Shown piece by piece: positions 1 through 7,585 of a stretch of DNA of 12,077 nt. Each line of letters opens with the position of its first letter. Position 1 is the first letter of the stretch. The notes under the pieces are model-generated. The model saw only the letters and a list, made by a program, of their open reading frames with translations, searched no databases and was not told the DNA's origin. This stretch comes from Bacillota bacterium (GTDB lineage: Bacteria; Bacillota; Desulfotomaculia; Desulfotomaculales; JAJYZD01): NCBI GenBank assembly GCA_021800315.1, contig JAJYZD010000100.1, positions 1-12,077 on the forward strand. Reading direction: 5' to 3'. The position numbers and the translations under genes are program-made.

Positions 1-575
1 GTGTTCCGCCTCCCGACCAGGGCCGCCAGAATGCCCACGGCAGCCGGCAGGCCTCCCCCGGCCATATCGGCCACCTGGATGCCCGGTATCACCGGCGGGA
101 CGTCGGCCGGTCCGGTCAATCCCAGTATCCCGGCCAGAGAGATATAGTTTATATCATGTCCGGCCCGGCTGCGGTAGGGACCGTCCGCGCCGTAACCGGT
201 CAGAGAGCAGTAAATCAGTCCGGGATTGAACTCCTTCAACCCTTCATACCCCAGACCGAGCCTCTCCATCACGCCCGGCCGGAAACCCTCCACCAGGACA
301 TCGTAATGCTTAACGAGACGGCGTACGATTTCCTGTCCTTCACGATGTTTGATATTTAACCGCATGCTTTCTTTGTTACGGTTGAGGGCCCAAAAGTAGG
401 CGCTGTTCCCATCCGTCACCTTGGGCCCCATGTCCCGGATATAATCACCTTGGGCCAGATCTTCCACTTTCAGAACCTGTGCTCCCAAGTCGGCCAACAG
501 CAGGGTAGCATACCCTCCCGGCAAAAGGCGGGTGAAATCCAAGACTTTTATCCCGTCCAAAAGCTTAAATGCCAT
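1..575 (-). CDS. CaiB/BaiF-family protein, alpha-methylacyl-CoA racemase-like (C-terminus cut by window edge)
   Basis: The first 191 residues are visible and open to the window edge. The N-terminus (MAFKLLDGIKVLDFTRLLPG) is the CaiB/BaiF (class III CoA-transferase) opening. It is followed by EGFRPGVMERLGLG at about 96-109, GHDINY at 139-144 and VADMAGGG at 168-175. Known family: in Mycobacterium tuberculosis alpha-methylacyl-CoA racemase the catalytic pair is His126 and Asp156. Here His140 and Asp170 show the same spacing of 30 and the same surroundings, and Arg105 falls where Arg91 is expected. Ordinary CoA-transferases of this superfamily keep the Asp but not the GHDINY His. The likely role is inverting the 2-methyl centre of branched acyl-CoAs in the cytoplasm; a CoA-transferase role remains possible. 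ATG 575 is chosen because GGAGTG at 588-583 lies 7 bases upstream; the in-frame ATG 581 would be 1 base from it. The start overlaps the end of the ligase remnant upstream. Confidence 0.85.
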   Translation of the reverse strand, partial: MAFKLLDGIKVLDFTRLLPGGYATLLLADLGAQVLKVEDLAQGDYIRDMGPKVTDGNSAYFWALNRNKESMRLNIKHREGQEIVRRLVKHYDVLVEGFRPGVMERLGLGYEGLKEFNPGLIYCSLTGYGADGPYRSRAGHDINYISLAGILGLTGPADVPPVIPGIQVADMAGGGLPAAVGILAALVGRRN

Positions 576-681
576 TACCATTCACTCCGTATCTTTCCCG
601 CAGGAGCCGTTTCGGCACCTTGCCCGCCGCGTTGTGCGGCACGGCGGAAACAAATTCCACCACGATGATGTCCCAGGGTCG
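565..681 (-). pseudogene. C-terminal remnant of an AMP-forming acyl-CoA synthetase
   Basis: The short gap between the fusion gene and the racemase-like gene still encodes a recognisable ligase tail. The reading frame starts at about base 681 with RPWDIIVVEFVSAVPHNAAG and continues KVPKRLLRERYG to a TAA at 567-565. This is the A10 region of the adenylate-forming (ANL) family, including the catalytic lysine (codon 621-619). Over 23 residues, 14 are identical to the tail of the intact ligase at 7585-5912 (its residues about 524-546). There is no start codon with a ribosome site and no adenylation domain, so it cannot be a working ligase. It lies in the same frame as the preceding fusion gene, directly after that gene's TAG. 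It overlaps the racemase start by 11 bases and contains that gene's ribosome site, which may explain why this piece survived. I infer a deletion that removed the rest of a ligase gene. Confidence 0.8.
583..588 (-). promoter_or_regulatory. Ribosome binding site of the racemase-like gene
   Basis: GGAGTG lies 7 bases before ATG 575 and decides against ATG 581. The site sits inside the decayed ligase tail, so the downstream gene depends on sequence inherited from the lost gene. Confidence 0.7.
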
Positions 682-696
682 CCCGCTTTGGACCGG

Positions 697-2751
697 CTAT
701 TCGCCGGGGGCCGCCGGGTAAAAGCTTTGTCCGTAAAGTTTTTGGCTCAAACCGGTCAGATCCGCCCACTTCAAAGGACCACCTTTGTCAGGGGGAAAAC
801 CGATACCCCAGATCGCCCCCATATCAATGGACCGGTGGTCGTCGACAACGCCCTTCGCCAACAGCTCCCGGCCCACCTGAACAAAAGGATGATACAGCAT
901 GTCCTGGATCCCGTGCCGGGAATAATCCCCCGGCTGGCCCGGGACGGGAATCAAGGGCAGCACTTCCGGGTCCACGCGGCCGTCCTTCAGGTAAAATCCC
1001 CGGCCGGATTTTTTGCGTCCGAAACGTCCCGCCCGCACGAGGTTTTCCAGAATTACGGGCGGTCGCCGCCCGAGGGATTTGGTCAAGGCGGCATGGACAA
1101 CGTCGATACCCACCTCGTCCATCAGTTTGACCGGACCCAGCGGAAAGCCGAAGAGCACCATGGCTTCATCTATTCCTTCGATAGTTACGCCTGATTCGAG
1201 CAATTCGAAAGTCTTAAGCAAATAGGGGGAAAGCATGGCGTTGACGACGAAGCCGGGATGGTCGTTACAGAGCAAGGGCCGCTTCCTGATAGCCCCACAG
1301 AAGTGCAATAAGCTGCTTATCGTATGCGCACCGGTTTTCTCACCCCTGATGACTTCCAGCAATTCCATTTGCCAGACCGGCGAAAAGAAGTGCAAGCCGG
1401 CAAAGCGCTCGGGTCCGCTTACGTTTTCAGCCAACCTGGATATCGGTATACCGGAGGTATTGCTGGCTATCAAACACTCCCGGGGAACAACCACACAAAG
1501 CTCACGATAAACCTCCGCCTTAACATCCGGATCTTCAAAAACAGCCTCGATAACCAGATCAACATCATTGAAATCGTGAGTCCACTCGCTGACCGGCTTA
1601 ATAAGATCCACCAGGGAGTCAACATCTGCGCGGCCTTCCCTTTTGAGTATACCGTCAAGGGTATTGCGCACAAACTCTGTACCTGCCTGGAGCGCCTCAG
1701 GTATATCCTTGACGACTACCGGAATACTCATCCGTCTCAATATGTCAATGGCAATGCCCCGGCCCATGGTACCGAAGCCGAGCACCGCCGCCTTTTTTAC
1801 CGGCTTCGGGGAGAAACCGGGCGGAACGTCAGCCAGGGCCTTGTCCTGGTACGATTTCAGAAAGAAGGTATTTATGCTTCCTTCAGCTTCCGGAGTAGCA
1901 GCCGCCTCCAGAAAACATTCCCGCTCAATCTCAAGACCCTCCGCCAGCGTCCTGCGCAACCCCTCCCGCATGGCCTTCAGAGCCAGCCCGGGCGCGGGCA
2001 ACTCCCTGCCGCGGGCGGCCTCCACCACCTGGCGGTGCGCTTCCGCCAGCCGGGAATCCAGATTGGAAAAATCAGGTTCCGCTCTTTGTAAAACCCCTTT
2101 CCCGCTGATAATCTCCAGAAGAAAATCCCGCGCTTTGGCCGCCAGATCCTTTTCGGCCACCAGACCGTCAATCAGGCCGAGGGCCAAGGCCGTCCCCGCG
2201 GGGACCACCCGTCCCCGCAGGATCAGATCGACGGCCGGACAGCCGATCAACCTGGGCAGACGCTGGGTTCCACCGCCGCCGGGAATCAGTCCCAGACTGC
2301 ATTCCGGCAGGCCGAAAACGGTCCGGGGATTGTCCGAGGCGATGCGGGCGGTCATGGCCAGGGCCAGTTCCAGTCCTCCGCCCAGACAGGGACCGTTGAC
2401 GGCGGCCAGGGTCGGAACGCCGAGGGCGGCCAACCGGGAAAACAAGCTGTGGACAGTGGCGACCAACCCGCCCAGCCCCGGCCCGTCGACGGAGTGCCCG
2501 CGCAGGCCGGTCTCAAGGACGGTTCGGAGATTAGCCCCGACATGAAAGCTGTCCGGCTTTCCGGAAAGGAACAGAACGCCCTCCACATCCTTGCCCCGTT
2601 TTTCCAGTTCCGCGATCAGCCGGGCCAAATCGGCCAGCGCGGCACCGGTCCAGGTATTCACCTTCTCCCCCGGGGCATCCATCCTGACGACGACCAGCCC
2701 CCCGGCCGACTCCCACTGGAAAGTCCTTTCATCACCGGTGACAATCCTCAT
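697..2751 (-). CDS. Fused enoyl-CoA hydratase / 3-hydroxyacyl-CoA dehydrogenase (FadJ/FadB-like)
   Basis: This 684-residue bifunctional beta-oxidation enzyme should hydrate trans-2-enoyl-CoA and oxidise the 3-hydroxyacyl-CoA with NAD. The N-terminal crotonase domain (about 10-200) keeps both catalytic glutamates: Glu128 in GGGLE and Glu150 in GLPE. A linker leads to the Rossmann domain with GFGTMG at 325-330. The dehydrogenase dyad is His454 (GLHFFSPV) and Glu466, 12 residues apart as in known enzymes, with the conserved Asn504 in GFVVNA. The usual Arg after that Asn is Ala505, a departure from the family signature. The C-terminal domain (GFPLGPVKLMDEVG, 535-548, and GRKKSGRGFY, 578-587) is present, but the protein ends sooner than E. 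coli FadB (729) or FadJ (714). ATG 2751 has AAGGAGT 6 bases upstream. It starts 25 bases after the ligase gene before it and is probably cotranscribed. No thiolase partner gene is adjacent. Confidence 0.93.
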   Translation of the reverse strand: MRIVTGDERTFQWESAGGLVVVRMDAPGEKVNTWTGAALADLARLIAELEKRGKDVEGVLFLSGKPDSFHVGANLRTVLETGLRGHSVDGPGLGGLVATVHSLFSRLAALGVPTLAAVNGPCLGGGLELALAMTARIASDNPRTVFGLPECSLGLIPGGGGTQRLPRLIGCPAVDLILRGRVVPAGTALALGLIDGLVAEKDLAAKARDFLLEIISGKGVLQRAEPDFSNLDSRLAEAHRQVVEAARGRELPAPGLALKAMREGLRRTLAEGLEIERECFLEAAATPEAEGSINTFFLKSYQDKALADVPPGFSPKPVKKAAVLGFGTMGRGIAIDILRRMSIPVVVKDIPEALQAGTEFVRNTLDGILKREGRADVDSLVDLIKPVSEWTHDFNDVDLVIEAVFEDPDVKAEVYRELCVVVPRECLIASNTSGIPISRLAENVSGPERFAGLHFFSPVWQMELLEVIRGEKTGAHTISSLLHFCGAIRKRPLLCNDHPGFVVNAMLSPYLLKTFELLESGVTIEGIDEAMVLFGFPLGPVKLMDEVGIDVVHAALTKSLGRRPPVILENLVRAGRFGRKKSGRGFYLKDGRVDPEVLPLIPVPGQPGDYSRHGIQDMLYHPFVQVGRELLAKGVVDDHRSIDMGAIWGIGFPPDKGGPLKWADLTGLSQKLYGQSFYPAAPGE

Positions 2752-2776
2752 GCCGGTACTCCTTTCCCATCAGTTG

Positions 2777-4336
2777 TTATAAGCCCGGTTGCCGCATGGT
2801 CACCGAATACCTTTCAATTAAGATAAACTTGCGCACCTTACCGGTAGGTGTACGGGGAATGTCATCGGTAAATATCACTCTCTTGGGTACTTTGTAGTCG
2901 GCAAGCGTCTTTCGCGAATAACCGAGGACATCCTCTTCACTTATCCCGGTATCAGGCTTCAAGACTATAACCGCAGTAACAGCCTCACCCCATTTTTCAT
3001 CCGGCAGCCCGACCACCGCCACGTCTGCCACTCCCGGCTGGGCGAGAAGCACTTCTTCGATCTCGGTAGCAAAGATGTTTTGACCACCGCTGATTATCAT
3101 TTCGCTTTTTCTGCCGACCAGATACAGATAACCATCCTCATCGAATTTACCTAAATCCTTGGAATGCATCCATCCGTTCTTAAAAGTTTCTTTTGTTTTC
3201 TTTTCCTCCTTGTAATAGCCTCCGGGAGATGAAACAGTTCTAATCAGAACTTCGCCTACTTCCCCACGGGGAACCTCTTTACCGTCATGGTCAACTATCA
3301 TTATATCGGTAAGCGGCGCCGCCGCTCCGCAGGAACCCGGCTTTTCCCTCTTGACCTCCGGAGTGATGGAGGCTACGAAACCGGCGTCCTGGAGGCCGTA
3401 ATACTCATAAACGTTCGGAGTGATGCGTTGCCATACTCCTTCCAAAACAGGGATCGGCAGCGGGGCGCCGATAAAACTCACCCCCCGCAAGGAATCCCGG
3501 CTATATTGGTCCAGGGCGGGAGACTGCAGAACCACCCAGGCCATGGTGGCCACCCAGGAAGAAAACGATATGCTTTCCCTTTCGATGGTTTGCATTACTC
3601 CCGCCGGTTCGAAATCCCTGACGACCATCTTCGCCCGTCCGTACACCGCGGCAAAGACGTGCAGGAATCCGGCTCCCGCATACAGGGGCAATACGATCAG
3701 GATATTGTCATTTTGCGTATAGTTGCTGAAAGAGTACTCCATTAAAGCATTGAGGCAAATCACGTACTGGCTTTGCAGTATACCCTTCGGTAATCCGGTC
3801 GTACCGGAGGTAAACAAAACCATCATCGGATCGTGTTCATCGATTTCGACATCAGGCTCGTTTACGGATTGGTTTGCCAGTATCTCTTCGTACAATTCGT
3901 CACCATCCGTCGCGCCCTCACCAATGAGGATACGCCTTCTGGCCCCGAGTTCCTCTCCTGCCGTTTGAACCAGTCCCTTGAATTCTTCCGCATAGACAAA
4001 TACCTTTGCTTCAATGAAGTTAACCAGGTTGACAATCTCACCCGCCGAAAGCCGGTAGTTGAGCGGGGCGATAATCCCGCCTGTTTTGGCGCACGCAAAA
4101 TACAACTCCACAAATTCAGTGCGATTGGTGCAGAGAACGGCAACGAAATCGCCCTTTTCAATACCCATTGCCAACAAAGCATTGGCCAGCTTATTTACCC
4201 GGTCATGCAATTCCCTATAAGAATACCTTTTATCCCTGGCGGCGTCCACCAGGGCTTCCTTCCGCGGGAAGGCCAGCGCAGCATTCCTTAAAATAGCCCC
4301 GATGTTTATGCCAGCCATCAATCTCTCCTGACACAT
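2777..4336 (-). CDS. AMP-forming acyl-CoA synthetase with unusual A5 and A7 motifs
   Basis: This 519-residue member of the ANL adenylate-forming family is predicted to activate a carboxylic acid with ATP and CoA; the substrate cannot be read from sequence. The phosphate-binding A3 motif is canonical (TSGTTGLPKG, 176-185). The A8 hinge (GRKSEMIISGGQN, 408-420) and the A10 lysine (Lys500 in RTPTGK) are present. Two core motifs deviate: A5 is YGLQD at 313-317 rather than YGxTE, and A7 is HSKD at 391-394 rather than HTGD. The A7 ribose-binding Asp394 is kept. The reading frame is intact, so it is not obviously decayed, but altered kinetics or substrate are plausible. It most resembles the 5915-4380 ligase in the N-terminal half (RVNKLAN in both). 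ATG 4336 has GGAGG 7 bases upstream; ATG 4318 (residue 7) has AGGAGA 5 bases upstream and is nearly as good. Confidence 0.88.
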   Translation of the reverse strand: MCQERLMAGINIGAILRNAALAFPRKEALVDAARDKRYSYRELHDRVNKLANALLAMGIEKGDFVAVLCTNRTEFVELYFACAKTGGIIAPLNYRLSAGEIVNLVNFIEAKVFVYAEEFKGLVQTAGEELGARRRILIGEGATDGDELYEEILANQSVNEPDVEIDEHDPMMVLFTSGTTGLPKGILQSQYVICLNALMEYSFSNYTQNDNILIVLPLYAGAGFLHVFAAVYGRAKMVVRDFEPAGVMQTIERESISFSSWVATMAWVVLQSPALDQYSRDSLRGVSFIGAPLPIPVLEGVWQRITPNVYEYYGLQDAGFVASITPEVKREKPGSCGAAAPLTDIMIVDHDGKEVPRGEVGEVLIRTVSSPGGYYKEEKKTKETFKNGWMHSKDLGKFDEDGYLYLVGRKSEMIISGGQNIFATEIEEVLLAQPGVADVAVVGLPDEKWGEAVTAVIVLKPDTGISEEDVLGYSRKTLADYKVPKRVIFTDDIPRTPTGKVRKFILIERYSVTMRQPGL

Positions 4337-4348
4337 GGTTAACCCTCC
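4324..4348 (-). promoter_or_regulatory. Two alternative ribosome sites for the third ligase
   Basis: GGAGG at 4348-4344 serves ATG 4336 with 7 bases spacing. AGGAGA at 4329-4324 serves the in-frame ATG 4318 with 5 bases spacing. Both are plausible, so the protein may have 519 or 513 residues, or both. Confidence 0.5.
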
Positions 4349-4379
4349 TCACAAACCAAATTGAGAACGCAGTCTGTTA

Positions 4380-5912
4380 TTAGCGGTAGAGTGCCCCATA
4401 TTGCTTCCTTATGGAGACCTTATCGACCTTTCCGGTGGCCAGCTTTGGTATGTCTTTTACCATCTCGATCACCTGCGGCCGCTTGTAGCCGGCCATTGCC
4501 TCTTTACAATAGGCAACGACCTCACTTTCCGACAGACTTTCACCTTGCCTGACAACTATAAGGGCCATCACCCCCTCGCCCCACTTTGCATGCGGAACAC
4601 CGATCACCGCGCTTTCCATTATCTTGGGATGCCGGTTGAGAACTTCCTCCACCTCGGCGGCGAAAATATTTTCACCACCACTCTTGATCATATCCTTTTT
4701 CCGGCCCGCAAAATAGTACAACCCGTCATCATCCCGGCGCAAGATGTCGCCGGTGTGCAGCCAGCCGCCCCGCATAACCTCGCTGTTGAGTTCGTCGGCC
4801 TTGTAGTAACCGTGACACACATTCGGCCCCCGGATAACGCATTCGCCGGCTGCGCCCACGGGCACGTCGGCATCCCGGTCGTCGACCAGCCGAACCTCGG
4901 GGAAGAAAATGGGTCGCCCGACCGTATCGGGGTTTCGGTCTTTGTGTTCGGGCGTGGCGATCATCACGATCGGCGCGGCCTCCGTCAATCCATAGGACAT
5001 CATGACGTTGACTCCGAAATCTCTGGCCAGCTTTTCATGGGCCTTGGGTGGCAACAGCCCCCCCGCGCCCAGGCAGCATTCCAGGGAAGAGAAATCATAC
5101 TCTGCGGCGTTGGGCAGGCGGGACAGAAGGATCCACATTTCCGGCGCCAGGTAGGTGTAGGTCACTTTTTCCCTGCTGATCGCGGCGGCCAGATCGGCGG
5201 CTTGAAAACCGCCGCGCAGGGGGAGGATAACGACCCGACCGCCCGCGAGCAGCACCGGTAAAGCTACGCAGTGCAGGCCGGCCGTGTGGAACATCGGCAC
5301 GGCCACGACCGCGCTGCGCAGGGCTTGCGGTGACAAAACCAGGTTGAAGCCCATGGCGTTCCACAACCAGTTTCCGTGGGACAGCATGGCCCCCTTGGGT
5401 TGGCCGGTGCTGCCCGAAGTATACATGATGGCCTGTATATCGGCCAGGTCCGCTGCATTTTCCGGTTCGTCCGCAGAACCCGACGCGATGATTTCCTCGT
5501 AGTCCAGACGGCCACTCCTTTTTCCCCCGCCGAGGCAGATCAATCCGCCGGGCGCCAGAGCGCCGGAATCCACCTCAGCCAGCCTCTCCTCAAGATAATC
5601 GTGGTAAACGACAAACCCGGCCTTACTGTGTTGGACAAAGAAGCGGACCTGGCCGGCGGTATACCGGAAATTCAAAGGGACCACCCAGGCTCCGGCTTTA
5701 GACAAGGCCAACTGAAGTTCCATGACCTGGTTGCAGTTATCCATAAGCAGTGCTACTTTGTCGTTTGGCCGCAGGCCTAGCGAAATCAGGCCGTTGGCCA
5801 ACTTATTGACCCTTTGTCTCAGCTCATTATAGGTAATTCTGTTATCACCACATACCAACGCCTCCCGCTCAGGTTGATACCTCGCCCAATGGTCCACGAC
5901 AATGGAGATATT
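4380..5912 (-). other. Body of the second ligase gene downstream of the GTGA overlap
   Basis: This entry only marks the non-overlapping part of the ligase gene that starts at GTG 5915. The complete annotation is in the CDS entry ending at 5915. Confidence 0.3.
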
Positions 5913-5915
5913 CAC
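4380..5915 (-). CDS. AMP-forming acyl-CoA synthetase (medium/long-chain type)
   Basis: This 511-residue ligase carries a full set of canonical ANL motifs: A3 YTSGSTGQPKG at 165-175, A5 YGLTE at 308-312, A7 HTGD at 387-390, A8 GRKKDMIKSGGENI at 404-417, and the A10 lysine Lys496 in LATGK. It should form an acyl-adenylate and then an acyl-CoA in the cytoplasm. The chain length or branching of the substrate is not evident. The start is GTG 5915, overlapping the TGA of the preceding gene as GTGA. A strong GGAGGTG at 5929-5923 sits inside the last codons of that gene, so the two are probably translationally coupled. It is followed after 43 bases by the next ligase, its closest relative here by eye. 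Annotation as a fatty-acid or a generic AMP-binding ligase would both be defensible. Confidence 0.92.
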   Translation of the reverse strand: MNISIVVDHWARYQPEREALVCGDNRITYNELRQRVNKLANGLISLGLRPNDKVALLMDNCNQVMELQLALSKAGAWVVPLNFRYTAGQVRFFVQHSKAGFVVYHDYLEERLAEVDSGALAPGGLICLGGGKRSGRLDYEEIIASGSADEPENAADLADIQAIMYTSGSTGQPKGAMLSHGNWLWNAMGFNLVLSPQALRSAVVAVPMFHTAGLHCVALPVLLAGGRVVILPLRGGFQAADLAAAISREKVTYTYLAPEMWILLSRLPNAAEYDFSSLECCLGAGGLLPPKAHEKLARDFGVNVMMSYGLTEAAPIVMIATPEHKDRNPDTVGRPIFFPEVRLVDDRDADVPVGAAGECVIRGPNVCHGYYKADELNSEVMRGGWLHTGDILRRDDDGLYYFAGRKKDMIKSGGENIFAAEVEEVLNRHPKIMESAVIGVPHAKWGEGVMALIVVRQGESLSESEVVAYCKEAMAGYKRPQVIEMVKDIPKLATGKVDKVSIRKQYGALYR

Positions 5916-7585
5916 TGTTTTTCACCTCCACTCGCTGAGCGCTGATTGATTTCCCTCAGTTGACGGCGCAACACCTTTCCCACTGCATTCTTAGGCATCT
6001 CCTCAAGGAATTCGACCACCCGGGGTACCTTGAAAGTCGCCAGTTCCCGCCGGCAATGAGCGATGATGTCCGGCCCGGAGACCTTACCCCGGTATTCACC
6101 CTTCAGGGAGACGTACGCCACTACCGCTTCGCCCTTGTATTCGTCAGGTACCCCGATAACACTGGCTTCTATCACCCCGGGGTGCCGCATGATTACGTTT
6201 TCCACCTCCAAAGGCGCGACATTATAGCCCGAGGTGATAATCAAATCCTTATAGCGGTCAACGAAATAGAGAAAATCCTCTTCATCGAGATATGCCGCGT
6301 CACCTGTGTGCAGCCAGCCGTCAGCGGTAAACGACTTTTCAGTTTCTTCCGGCTTATGCCAATAGCCCTTGGCTACCCCGTCCCCTCTAAACATCACTTC
6401 GCCGGTCGTTCCCCGCGGAACTGTTTCCCCATTGTCATTGATCACTTTCAACTCTCCACCGATAACTACGCCGACGGCACCGGGTTTTCTCTTCAGTGGC
6501 ATGCTCAATACCGCCGTACCCTGGGCCGTGGTTTCGGTTAAACCGTAACCGTCATACAGGTACTGTCCGGTCACCGCATCCCATTTTTCCTTGACCGCGC
6601 GGGGAAGGGGGGCGCCACAGGAGAGGGCGGTCCGAACACCCCGGAGGTCGTGATCGGGAAAGCCGGGATGATTTAAGAGCGCTATAAAAAGCGACGGCGG
6701 GGCAAAAATTATGGTTACTTTTAATTCGTCAATCAACTTCAAACAATCCTCAGGATGGAACAAAGGGATCAGCACCACCGTACCCCCCGCATAAAGCACC
6801 GGGAGTTGCAACAGACAATAACCGGAAGCATGGAACATGGGCATAACCTGCATATCCACATCGTCTTCGGTGAGATCAAAAATATATTTCGAAGGATGGG
6901 CGGCGGCCCAAATGTTCTTGTGGGACAGCATGACTCCTTTCGATACCCCGGTGGTTCCGGCTGTGTACAGCAATAGTGATAAATCATCATCCGGATTTAT
7001 GTCCACACTTAGAGGCGAGGCTTCTTGCCCGGCCAATAAGGCGGTAAAATCATGGGTGCCGGTAATCGTACGCTTGTCGGAGGCAAAAAGCCTGGGGATA
7101 TCTCCGCCATCCTCGGCGAAATCTTTCAGGTTGGTTAAGATTACATTGGCTATGGGTGCATTCTTCCTAACTTTTTCCACAAGGGGATAGAAGGAGTCCA
7201 GTGCTATGATCGTATCACAAGCGGAATCCTTCAGTTGATATTCAATCTCTTTTTCCTTGTACATGACATTCACCGGCATGGCAACGGCGCCGGCCTTGTT
7301 AATGGCGAAATAAGCAATTGTATGCTGGATACAATTGGGCAGCATCGTGGCCACCCGGTCACCTTTTCTTACGCCCAGGGTGGTAAGCGACCGGGCCAGT
7401 TGATCAGTCAATTTATCCAGTTCGGCAAAAGTCACGTTCCGGCCCAGGCAGACAAGGGCCGTTTTATGCGGCCACCTGTCCGCCGACTGCCTGAGTATTT
7501 CATATACGGGCAGGTCCGGCAACGGTGGTATGTCCTGCAGGGACCACCCCGGGTCAAACTTAACGTAGGACAGGTTGCTTTTCAT
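5912..7585 (-). CDS. Long-chain fatty-acid-CoA ligase-like acyl-CoA synthetase (FadD/LcfB type)
   Basis: This is a 557-residue ligase of the FadD-like branch. Its opening (GWSLQDIPPLPDLPVYEIL), followed by a Trp-Pro pair, resembles bacterial long-chain acyl-CoA ligases. Motifs, counted from GTG 7588: A3 YTAGTTGVSKG at 208-218 (Ser to Ala, Pro to Ser), A5 YGLTE at 348-352, A7 HTGD at 427-430, A8 DRYKDLIITSGYN at 444-456, A10 Lys538 in KNAVGK. It is predicted to activate a fatty or related acid at the start of beta-oxidation. I place the start at ATG 7585 rather than the adjacent GTG 7588, because GGAGGG is 6 bases from the ATG but only 3 from the GTG. The ATG overlaps the preceding TGA by one base (TGATG). 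Its C-terminal codons (GGEK) contain the ribosome site of the next ligase. Confidence 0.92.
   Translation of the reverse strand: MKSNLSYVKFDPGWSLQDIPPLPDLPVYEILRQSADRWPHKTALVCLGRNVTFAELDKLTDQLARSLTTLGVRKGDRVATMLPNCIQHTIAYFAINKAGAVAMPVNVMYKEKEIEYQLKDSACDTIIALDSFYPLVEKVRKNAPIANVILTNLKDFAEDGGDIPRLFASDKRTITGTHDFTALLAGQEASPLSVDINPDDDLSLLLYTAGTTGVSKGVMLSHKNIWAAAHPSKYIFDLTEDDVDMQVMPMFHASGYCLLQLPVLYAGGTVVLIPLFHPEDCLKLIDELKVTIIFAPPSLFIALLNHPGFPDHDLRGVRTALSCGAPLPRAVKEKWDAVTGQYLYDGYGLTETTAQGTAVLSMPLKRKPGAVGVVIGGELKVINDNGETVPRGTTGEVMFRGDGVAKGYWHKPEETEKSFTADGWLHTGDAAYLDEEDFLYFVDRYKDLIITSGYNVAPLEVENVIMRHPGVIEASVIGVPDEYKGEAVVAYVSLKGEYRGKVSGPDIIAHCRRELATFKVPRVVEFLEEMPKNAVGKVLRRQLREINQRSASGGEKQ
5923..5929 (-). 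promoter_or_regulatory. Strong ribosome site for the second ligase (GTG start)
   Basis: GGAGGTG lies 7 bases before GTG 5915 and within the last codons of the preceding ligase. It supports the GTG start and coupled translation across the GTGA overlap. Confidence 0.75.

Noticed and set aside
532..1194. 220-codon plus-strand open frame spanning the gap at 576-696
   Set aside because: The gap is better explained by the ligase remnant on the minus strand; the plus frame mirrors the fusion gene and has no recognisable motif.
1643..2545. 300-codon plus-strand open frame
   Set aside because: It is antisense to the fused hydratase/dehydrogenase, which has intact motifs. The translation is Arg/Pro/Ser-rich with no recognisable domain, as expected for a shadow frame in GC-rich DNA.
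4401..5261. 286-codon plus-strand open frame
   Set aside because: It is antisense to the second ligase, has no family resemblance and no convincing ribosome site.
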